From Rhodoferax sp. (GTDB lineage: Bacteria > Pseudomonadota > Gammaproteobacteria > Burkholderiales > Burkholderiaceae_C), in assembly GCA_030683195.1 (NCBI GenBank), contig JAUXQA010000125.1:1-6857 (forward strand): 6,857 nt of DNA, written 5' to 3'. Made by a program: the position numbers and the translations under genes. Under the pieces are notes generated by a model. That model did not search any database and was not told the origin of the DNA. It saw only the letters and a program-made list of their open reading frames with translations. This document shows, one piece after another, positions 1 through 5,508 of the stretch (within the stretch, counting starts at the first letter, position 1; each line of letters starts with the position of its first letter).

Positions 1-486
1 ACTGACGATGTCACCCACCTGACCCAGATCATGTTCCAAGCTCGGGTCGGTTTGGTCAGCCAGTTTGAGTGTTATAGCCCGAATCAGGCCGACAGCGCGC
101 CCGGTCAGGCCGACCGCCTTGCCGCCGCCATGGTTGATCAGGCCCACGATGTCTTGCTGTACTTCACCGGCCAGCACCCACTCCACCACCACCATGGTCT
201 CGGAATCGGTGACGCGCATACCCTGGATGAACTGGCCTTGTTTTCCCAGGCGCTTGAGCGCGGTCTCGATCTGCGGTCCGCCGCCGTGAACCACCACGGG
301 GTTGATACCCACCAGCTTGAGGAGCACCACGTCCTCGGCAAAATCGGCCTGCAACGCGGGATCGGTCATGGCGTTGCCGCCGTACTTGATGACCATGGTC
401 TTGCCATGAAATTTGCGAATGTAGGGGAGCGCCTGGGCGAGGATCTCGGCTTTGTCGCGCGGGAGTATCTGGCTGATGTCAGTCAT
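1..486 (-). CDS. argB: N-acetylglutamate kinase, N-terminal half (3' end cut by window edge)
   Basis: ArgB phosphorylates N-acetyl-L-glutamate with ATP, the second step of arginine biosynthesis, in the cytoplasm. The first 162 residues are visible, of roughly 295 usual for the family. They include the nucleotide-binding KYGGNAM (residues 34-40), the substrate loop VVHGGGPQI (65-73), the GMRVTDSETM stretch (89-98) and DIVGLIN (112-118), all hallmarks of the amino acid kinase fold in this enzyme. The frame is open to the left edge. The ATG at 486 gives the usual N-terminus (MTDISQILPRDKAEIL), though only a weak GAAG lies upstream. The gene is 118 bases downstream of the dehydratase gene on the same strand and belongs to a different pathway, so it probably marks the edge of the polysaccharide cluster. 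One oddity is that residues 128-136 read LTGRAVGLI, where I recall LTG(K/R)DGGLI in relatives. Confidence 0.95.
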   Translation of the reverse strand, partial: MTDISQILPRDKAEILAQALPYIRKFHGKTMVIKYGGNAMTDPALQADFAEDVVLLKLVGINPVVVHGGGPQIETALKRLGKQGQFIQGMRVTDSETMVVVEWVLAGEVQQDIVGLINHGGGKAVGLTGRAVGLIRAITLKLADQTDPSLEHDLGQVGDIVS

Positions 487-604
487 GGGGTGTTACTTCA
501 AAAGGGTGAAACAGATCGAATCGGCAAAATCAAAGAGGGCGAGTGGCAAATTGTGCCGCATGTTCTGGCCGCGCCTGCCGGCTGTGTCCTTCACAGATCT
601 CCGG
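487..604 (-). other. Intergenic region between capD and argB
   Basis: This 118-base gap holds no family I recognise. It contains a 22-codon ATG ORF (561 down to 493) that stops six bases before the argB start. It also has a short CTGTG/CACAG inverted repeat near its capD end, without a T-run. I could not find a convincing -35/-10 pair for argB or an intrinsic terminator for the upstream operon, so whether argB has its own promoter is open. Confidence 0.5.
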
Positions 605-2470
605 TCAGGACCCTTCCGGGTCAAAACCTTGCACGCAAGCCTTGAGTGCAGTCCTGAGGGTGATCGCGTCATTGGCATCAGCAGCTTGGCGCAGGGTCTG
701 CAGTTGGAGTTCGAGCGCTGGCCAAGCCAGATGATCCTCATGGGCTTTCATGATGCGTGGGTGGGCCGTAGGTTCCGGGTTGTCGCCAATCAGCAGCTCT
801 TCAAACAGCTTTTCACCGGGGCGCAGGCCGGTAATCTCGATCTCGATGTCCCCGCCCGGATTGCGCGCATCACGAAGGCTCAGGCCGCTGAGTTGCACCA
901 TGCGCCGCGCCAGGTCCAGAATTTTGACCGAGCGCCCCATGTCCAGCACAAACACCTCGCCCCCCACCGCCATGGCCCCGGCCTGCAACACCAGCTGCGC
1001 GGCCTCGGGAATCGTCATGAAGTAGCGTGTAACTTCAGCGTGCGTGACGGTCAGCGGCCCGCCAGCGGCGAGCTGGCGACGAAACAGCGGCACCACGCTG
1101 CCACTGGAATCCAGCACGTTACCAAAGCGCACCATGGTGAAACAAGTCTCGGAGGTCTCGGCGGCCAGGGCCTGCAACACCAGCTCAGCCATGCGCTTGG
1201 AGGCCCCCATGACGTTGGTGGGCCGAACTGCCTTGTCAGTGGACACGAGTACAAAGCGTTTGACGCCACTGGCCTTGGCAGCCAGGGCCATGTTGAGCGT
1301 GCCGAACACGTTGTTGACCACGCCTTCGCCCGGGTTGTCCTCCACCATCGGCACATGTTTGTAAGCTGCGGCATGGTAGACCGTGACGGGGCGGTAAGTG
1401 CTGCAAATGACGCGCAAGCGCTCAAAATTGGCTACGCTGCCCAAAAGAGGCAGCAATTCAACCGCCAGCGCCTGGGCGGTGCAAAGCCCCATCAGTTCCT
1501 GGTGAATACTGTAGAGGCCAAATTCATTGTGATCAAGCAGCAGCAACTGGCGTGGACGCTGCAGCAAAATTTGACGCGCCAACTCACTGCCGATGCTGCC
1601 CCCGGCCCCGGTGACCAGCACCACTTGACCACTTAAGTCGCGTGCAATCAGCTCGGCATCCGGCGGGACGGGGTCGCGACCCAGCAGGTCTTCGACGTCC
1701 AGTTCATGAAAATCTTGTACCGTGACGCGCCCGCTGGCGAGGTCTGCCAGACCAGGCAACGTGCGAATGTGCACCGGCAGTGCGCGCAGACTGTCCAGAA
1801 TGGCGTTGCGCCGATCCCGAGAGACACTGGGCAGCGCCAGCAAGATGTCCGTGACATCCTGGCGCTCAACCAGCTCAGGCACTTCGGCAGGCGCAACTAC
1901 GGCAACACCGTTGATGCTGCGACCCACTTTGGCACCATCGTCATCCACAAAGCCCACCAGCACATACTGGCCGGACACCCGCAGCGCCGAGGCGGTTTGT
2001 ACGCCTGCCGTGCCCGCGCCATAAATCAACAAACGACCTTCAACCGGGTCCCTGGCACTGCCCAGGTTGGCCAACCAGAACCGTGCCATGGCCCGACTGC
2101 CCCCCACCAACAACAAAAAAATAAGGGGTTGCAGCACCCCCAGACTCCGAGGCACGCCGAACCAGCCCTGCCAAATCAGCACACCGGACAGCAAGGCGCC
2201 ATAAAGGGCAACCGCCTTGGCCGTGGCCACCAAGGCAGCTTGGCCGGTATAACGAAAAATGGCCCGATAGAGGCCAAAACGAATGAATATGGGGACCGAC
2301 ATAAGTGGCGCCAACCCATACACCCACCACTGCGAGCCAGTAGGCCAGTGCCACGCGTCCAGCCGCAAGGTGAACGCCAACCAGGTGGCGACCAGCGCCA
2401 ACACAATATCAAGCGCCACCACCACCAAGCGTTTGGTGGCGCGTGGCCACGCCAACACGGTGCTTTGCAT
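605..2470 (-). CDS. capD: Membrane-bound UDP-GlcNAc 4,6-dehydratase-type polysaccharide biosynthesis protein (CapD/WbpM family)
   Basis: This 621-residue protein has the length and layout of the long CapD/WbpM class. Four hydrophobic segments come first (roughly residues 14-35, 48-68, 79-100 and 109-124), so it should be anchored in the inner membrane. A first Rossmann-like domain follows with GAGTAG (151-156). The catalytic extended-SDR domain then has TGAGGSIGSE (287-296), HAAAYKHVP (366-374), STDKAV (410-415), NVMGASKR (419-426), TRYFMTIPEA (481-490) and LRPGEKLFEELL (549-560). Family members convert UDP-GlcNAc to UDP-4-keto-6-deoxy-GlcNAc, the precursor of QuiNAc, FucNAc and bacillosamine-type sugars. 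The usual Tyr of YxxxK is Met421, paired with Lys425, as known for long WbpM homologues. The ATG at 2470 is 20 bases after the H-NS gene, with only a weak ribosome site. The C-terminus (GFDPEGS) looks slightly shorter than relatives I recall. The exact product is not proven by sequence. Confidence 0.93.
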   Translation of the reverse strand: MQSTVLAWPRATKRLVVVALDIVLALVATWLAFTLRLDAWHWPTGSQWWVYGLAPLMSVPIFIRFGLYRAIFRYTGQAALVATAKAVALYGALLSGVLIWQGWFGVPRSLGVLQPLIFLLLVGGSRAMARFWLANLGSARDPVEGRLLIYGAGTAGVQTASALRVSGQYVLVGFVDDDGAKVGRSINGVAVVAPAEVPELVERQDVTDILLALPSVSRDRRNAILDSLRALPVHIRTLPGLADLASGRVTVQDFHELDVEDLLGRDPVPPDAELIARDLSGQVVLVTGAGGSIGSELARQILLQRPRQLLLLDHNEFGLYSIHQELMGLCTAQALAVELLPLLGSVANFERLRVICSTYRPVTVYHAAAYKHVPMVEDNPGEGVVNNVFGTLNMALAAKASGVKRFVLVSTDKAVRPTNVMGASKRMAELVLQALAAETSETCFTMVRFGNVLDSSGSVVPLFRRQLAAGGPLTVTHAEVTRYFMTIPEAAQLVLQAGAMAVGGEVFVLDMGRSVKILDLARRMVQLSGLSLRDARNPGGDIEIEITGLRPGEKLFEELLIGDNPEPTAHPRIMKAHEDHLAWPALELQLQTLRQAADANDAITLRTALKACVQGFDPEGS

Positions 2471-2490
2471 GGTGGGCCTGGGGCTAGAGA

Positions 2491-2814
2491 TCAGAGCTTG
2501 ATAGCGAACTCGTCTTTGGTTCGGCCTTGAGCCACCAGGGCAGTCAGCCAGCGAGGCATGAGCCCGCGTCCGCTCCAGCTTTCGCCGTTGGGCCCCCGAA
2601 ACTTGGCTACTGCCTGCTTGGTGACCGCGGTGCCTGCTACGCCGGTCTTGCGCACACGCCCTTTGCTGCCATCAAGATCTCTGACCGTGATGCCATAAGC
2701 TGCCATTTTGGCCAAAATATCCTGCACCGTTTGGTCAAACTCCAACGCCCTGATTTCGTTGGCTTGTTTTTGAAGTTTTTCTATCTGGTTTTGAATTTCG
2801 ATCAAATTATTCAT
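2491..2814 (-). CDS. H-NS family nucleoid-associated protein
   Basis: This is a 107-residue DNA-binding protein of the H-NS histone family, which binds AT-rich DNA and usually silences or tunes transcription. Residues 1-38 (MNNLIEIQNQIEKLQKQANE onward) form a charged amphipathic helix suited to coiled-coil oligomerisation. A basic linker follows (about 45-70). The C-terminus carries the family DNA-binding core KFRGPNGESWSGRGLMPRWL (71-90), where GRGL takes the place of the AT-hook-like GRGR. I chose the ATG at 2814 because AAGGTG lies six bases before it; a GTG three codons upstream (2823) lacks such a site. The gene sits between a phosphoglycosyl transferase and a dehydratase gene, all co-directional, so it is probably co-transcribed with polysaccharide genes. 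Its own start region and the DNA upstream are strongly AT-rich, compatible with autoregulation (inference). It could be a local cluster regulator or a general paralogue; sequence alone cannot tell. Confidence 0.92.
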   Translation of the reverse strand: MNNLIEIQNQIEKLQKQANEIRALEFDQTVQDILAKMAAYGITVRDLDGSKGRVRKTGVAGTAVTKQAVAKFRGPNGESWSGRGLMPRWLTALVAQGRTKDEFAIKL

Positions 2815-2870
2815 GGAATGCACCTTGGTATTGAGTAAAAAATCCCTAACGAGACTGGTTTTTAATAGTT
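2815..2870 (-). other. AT-rich spacer upstream of the H-NS gene
   Basis: This is the only sizeable break in the polysaccharide gene series. It holds the AAGGTG ribosome-binding site of the H-NS gene (about 2821-2826) and a weak hairpin followed by a T-run. It is part of a longer AT-rich patch that covers the start of the H-NS gene and the 3' end of the sugar transferase gene. GATAAT- and TATTAA-like hexamers occur here and just upstream, but none has a well-spaced -35 box, so I name no promoter. Confidence 0.5.
2837..2856 (-). terminator. Possible weak terminator or attenuator hairpin
   Basis: On the minus strand, AGTCTC and GGGATT can pair around a GTTA loop (six pairs, two of them G-T wobbles), and a run of Ts continues to 2837. 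It lies just after the sugar transferase stop and before the H-NS gene. The stem is short and poor in GC pairs, so at most it would end a fraction of transcripts. It may be chance. Confidence 0.22.
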
Positions 2871-3431
2871 TTAATGGGTCACATTATCTCTTTTTAAAAC
2901 CTTCAACCCGGTTAAGAATATGATTTTCAGATCAAGCCACAGGGTTTTATTTTTGAGATATTCAATATCCAGTGCAACTTTTTGGGGTATGGACAACTCA
3001 TCGCGGCCATTGATTTGGGCCCACCCTGTCAACCCCGGCACCAACAAATGCACCCCGCTCTGGGTTCGCAATTCAATCAAGTCATGTTGATTAAACAACG
3101 CGGGCCGTGGACCCACAAAACTCATGTCGCCTTTCATAATGCTCCAAAGTTGGGGCAACTCATCCAGACTGCTGCGGCGCAGAAAGCTCCCAATGGGCGT
3201 GAGGTGACTCTGAGGATCTGCTAACAAATGAGTTGCCACAGCCGGTGTATCCACCCGCATACTGCGAAACTTGGGCATGCTGAATATCCGGTTATTGCGC
3301 CCAACCCGATTCGACCAATACAAGACTGGCCCGACGGACGTGATTCGAACCAGTAGCGCAACCCCCACGACCGGCAGCACTAGAACCAACCCGGCCATAC
3401 TGGCCAAAATCAAATCAAATAATCGTTTCAT
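2871..3431 (-). CDS. Undecaprenyl-phosphate sugar phosphotransferase (short PglC/WcaJ-type phosphoglycosyl transferase)
   Basis: Enzymes of this family move a sugar-1-phosphate from a UDP-sugar to undecaprenyl phosphate, the first membrane step of O-antigen, capsule or glycan assembly. The 186-residue protein is the short, monotopic form. KRLFD (2-6) leads into one hydrophobic re-entrant helix (about 7-29), followed by the cytoplasmic catalytic domain. Visible motifs are KFRSM (54-58), SLDELPQLW (88-96) with the Asp90-Glu91 catalytic dyad, FVGPRP (105-110) and PGLTGWAQINGR (132-143). There is no multi-helix N-terminal domain as in WbaP or full-length WcaJ. Its ATG overlaps the stop codon of the upstream SDR gene (ATGA) and has no clear ribosome site, which suggests translational coupling. 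The last 50 or so codons are much more AT-rich than the rest. Co-location with a 4,6-dehydratase and an SDR reductase suggests a QuiNAc- or FucNAc-type substrate, but specificity cannot be read from sequence. Confidence 0.93.
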   Translation of the reverse strand: MKRLFDLILASMAGLVLVLPVVGVALLVRITSVGPVLYWSNRVGRNNRIFSMPKFRSMRVDTPAVATHLLADPQSHLTPIGSFLRRSSLDELPQLWSIMKGDMSFVGPRPALFNQHDLIELRTQSGVHLLVPGLTGWAQINGRDELSIPQKVALDIEYLKNKTLWLDLKIIFLTGLKVLKRDNVTH

Positions 3432-4381
3432 AATGTAAGCAGGGGTGCAAAGGCACGACGAAAACCAGTTTCAACCGACACAGGCGGCCTCCAGTCCAGC
3501 AGTGTTCGCGCCTGACCGATATCCACCTGCAAGTTACTGCACAAGCGCTGCACCGCATCGCCGCGCCCCAGCAGCGCAGCGCCGGCCTGCAAGACCCATA
3601 CCGGCACCGGCAGCAGCCGCGCAGACACACCCGCTGCGCGCGCCAGACCTTGCACCAACTCGGTGGTGGATAAATCGTGGCCGTCACTGACCAAAAACGT
3701 TTGATTGGCGGCGCGGGGGTGCACCAGGCAGATGGCAATCAAATCCACCAGGTTGTCCAGGCCCACCAGACTGCGCTGGTTGTGGATAGACCCCAAAGGC
3801 AACGGCCAGCCCCGTTGCACCGCGCGCATGAGGGCGGCAAAGTTGGCCTTGACGCCGGGACCATAGACCAGTGGCGGACGGATGATGGCGACTTCCATGC
3901 CCGTTTGAAGGGCAATGTCACGCAGGCCCGCTTCGGCCTCACGCTTGGAGAGGCCATAGGCGTCCTGCGGATTAGGTGTGTCGGTTTCCGTAAAGGCACA
4001 CCCGACCTGTGTGCTTTCCCCGTTGACCTTGACCGAACTGAGGAACACCAAGCGCCGCACGCCTGCCTGCGCCGCCTGGTGAGCCAGGCTCAAAGTGCCC
4101 TGCACATTGACCCGCCTGAACTCGGCCAACGGGTCGGCCGCAGCCTCTTGCATGACATGCACGCGGGCGGCGGCATGCACCACGGCGTCTACGCCGGTCA
4201 ATGCCGCCGACCAGTCAGTCTGCGCACCCAGATCGCCCACATGCGCCACCGGGGCGAGCGGGTCAGAAGAGGTTGAGACATGGCGTACCGCACCGACCAC
4301 GGTCATGCCGGGCTGATCTTGCAAATATCTGGCCGTGGCGCGACCCACAAAGCCACTGGCTCCTGTGACCAATACCCTCAT
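3428..4381 (-). CDS. NAD-dependent epimerase/dehydratase family protein (probable nucleotide-sugar 4-ketoreductase or epimerase)
   Basis: This is a 317-residue extended short-chain dehydrogenase acting on nucleotide sugars in the cytoplasm. The NAD(P)-binding TGASGFVG (6-13) is at the N-terminus. HAAARVHVM follows at 69-77, and the catalytic residues are SSVKVNGE (115-122) with Tyr142 and Lys146 (YGLSK). The substrate-side motif RPPLVYGPGVKANF (168-181) follows. Length and motifs resemble WbpV/WreQ-type proteins, which reduce UDP-4-keto-6-deoxy-GlcNAc to UDP-QuiNAc; a UDP-FucNAc-forming reductase or a C4 epimerase is also possible. The CapD-type dehydratase in the same gene series would supply the 4-keto substrate, which favours a reductase (inference). 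The gene is joined at both ends by ATGA overlaps, to the glycosyltransferase upstream and the phosphoglycosyl transferase downstream. Its ATG has no strong ribosome-binding site, so it may depend on translation of the preceding gene. Confidence 0.92.
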   Translation of the reverse strand: MRVLVTGASGFVGRATARYLQDQPGMTVVGAVRHVSTSSDPLAPVAHVGDLGAQTDWSAALTGVDAVVHAAARVHVMQEAAADPLAEFRRVNVQGTLSLAHQAAQAGVRRLVFLSSVKVNGESTQVGCAFTETDTPNPQDAYGLSKREAEAGLRDIALQTGMEVAIIRPPLVYGPGVKANFAALMRAVQRGWPLPLGSIHNQRSLVGLDNLVDLIAICLVHPRAANQTFLVSDGHDLSTTELVQGLARAAGVSARLLPVPVWVLQAGAALLGRGDAVQRLCSNLQVDIGQARTLLDWRPPVSVETGFRRAFAPLLTL

Positions 4382-5508
4382 GGATGATCGATCAACTCAG
4401 CGTAGATAGCCAAATGCGCGGCAACCACCTGGCGCACATCAAAGGCCTGCTCGGCCAGCGCACGGCCCGCGGTGCCCATGCGCTCACATCGGACCGGGTC
4501 CAGAATCAACTCATTCATGGCCTGCGCCAGCGCCAGAGCGTCTTGAACCGGAACCAGCAAGCCGGTGACACCGGGGTCAATGGCATCGCGGCAACCCGGC
4601 ACATCGGTGGTGACCACAGGTCGGCCGCAGGCGGCGGCTTCAAGCAATACCTTGGGCAGACCCTCGCGGTACGACGGCAGCACCACAATTTGCGCGGCAG
4701 ACAGAACTTGCGCCATGTCGGACCGATGGCCCCACCACTCCACCACGCCCTCACGTACCCAGGCATCCAGCTCAGTCTGCTTGACACTGGTGGGATTGCC
4801 CGTGTCAACCGTGCCGACCAACACAAAGCGCGCAAGGCAACCTTGCGCGCTGAGCATTTGCGCCGCTTCTACAAATTCAAAAACCCCTTTGTCTGCCAGC
4901 AAACGGGCTGCCAGCACCACCACCGGCACGCCTTCTGACAGTTTTAAATGGACAAAATGCGCCAGATCAACGCCAGACCCCCGCAGCGTGGCCACTTGGT
5001 GCGCGGGCAAATGAACGATTTCGTTCAGGCTGCGAAAATCGTCTGCATTCTGAAAGATCACCTTCAGGTTGCGATGGGTCAGCGCCAACTTGTACAGCAC
5101 ACTGACCAAAGAGCGCCGCACCCACGCGGCAGAGCCGTGGGACATGAACACATAGCCCAGACCTGACACGGCCACCACCAGAGCGGGCACCCGCACCAGG
5201 CGCGCCAACAACCCGCCCAACAAAATAGGCTTGATGGTGACTAGGTGCACCACATCAGGCCGAACCGCACGCAACACCCGCCACAACTGCAAGGTAGTCA
5301 TCCAGGCGTTGCCCAAGCCGGTGCCATGCCGGTCCAGCGCCAGCACATGCACCGTCAAGCCGTGGCGGCGCAGCTCATCAAGCTTGTCGGTCAGGCCCGT
5401 GGCAATATGCACGTCGAAACCCTGGCGCTGGGCCTCCAGGGCAATCGGCAGCCGATGCGACAAGAAGAACCAGTCCACATTCACTACAAACAAGAGCTTC
5501 TTGGTCAT
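4378..5508 (-). CDS. Family 4 glycosyltransferase (GT-B fold)
   Basis: This 376-residue glycosyltransferase probably adds a sugar to the growing lipid-linked oligosaccharide on the cytoplasmic face of the membrane. The N-terminal acceptor domain begins KKLLFVVNVDWFFLSHRLPIA (3-23). The C-terminal donor domain has LRGSGVDLAHF (175-185), ARLLADKGVFEFVEAA (201-216) and PSYREGLPKVLLEAA (278-292), which contains the GT4 EX7E pair Glu282 and Glu290; PVVTTDVPGCRDAI follows. The frame stays open upstream to 5598, but I chose the ATG at 5508. It gives the normal start of the Rossmann fold, has GGAGG ten bases upstream and overlaps the asnB stop as ATGA. The longer form would add 30 residues read through asnB. 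The next gene starts inside this gene's stop codon in the same manner. Similar proteins in O-antigen clusters transfer HexNAc or deoxyhexose units; donor and linkage are unknown here. Confidence 0.93.
   Translation of the reverse strand: MTKKLLFVVNVDWFFLSHRLPIALEAQRQGFDVHIATGLTDKLDELRRHGLTVHVLALDRHGTGLGNAWMTTLQLWRVLRAVRPDVVHLVTIKPILLGGLLARLVRVPALVVAVSGLGYVFMSHGSAAWVRRSLVSVLYKLALTHRNLKVIFQNADDFRSLNEIVHLPAHQVATLRGSGVDLAHFVHLKLSEGVPVVVLAARLLADKGVFEFVEAAQMLSAQGCLARFVLVGTVDTGNPTSVKQTELDAWVREGVVEWWGHRSDMAQVLSAAQIVVLPSYREGLPKVLLEAAACGRPVVTTDVPGCRDAIDPGVTGLLVPVQDALALAQAMNELILDPVRCERMGTAGRALAEQAFDVRQVVAAHLAIYAELIDHP

Noticed and set aside
577..604. Possible terminator just after capD
   Set aside because: The CTGTG/CACAG stem is only five pairs and is not followed by a T-run.
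31..645. 204-codon open frame on the plus strand
   Set aside because: It is the antisense of argB and the adjacent gap; the argB reading has strong family motifs.
493..741. 82-codon minus-strand ORF crossing the end of capD
   Set aside because: Most of it overlaps the dehydratase coding sequence in another frame with no recognisable product. Only its last 22 codons, in the gap, are kept as a low-interest observation.
452..1636. 394-codon open frame on the plus strand
   Set aside because: It lies antisense across most of the dehydratase gene, whose motifs are unmistakable. Its product is rich in His, Gln and Arg with no recognisable domain, typical of an antisense shadow in GC-rich DNA.
1706..2530. 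274-codon open frame on the plus strand
   Set aside because: It is antisense to the dehydratase N-terminal region, has a low-complexity polar composition and shows no domain.
2815..2823. GTG start at 2823 for the H-NS gene
   Set aside because: It has no ribosome site in position, while the ATG at 2814 has AAGGTG six bases upstream; the GTG falls inside that site.
2871..3000. Internal promoter for the H-NS gene at GATAAT-like hexamers
   Set aside because: The nearest -35-like TTGAAG is only 12 bases away, too close for a normal sigma-70 promoter; other pairs also have poor spacing.
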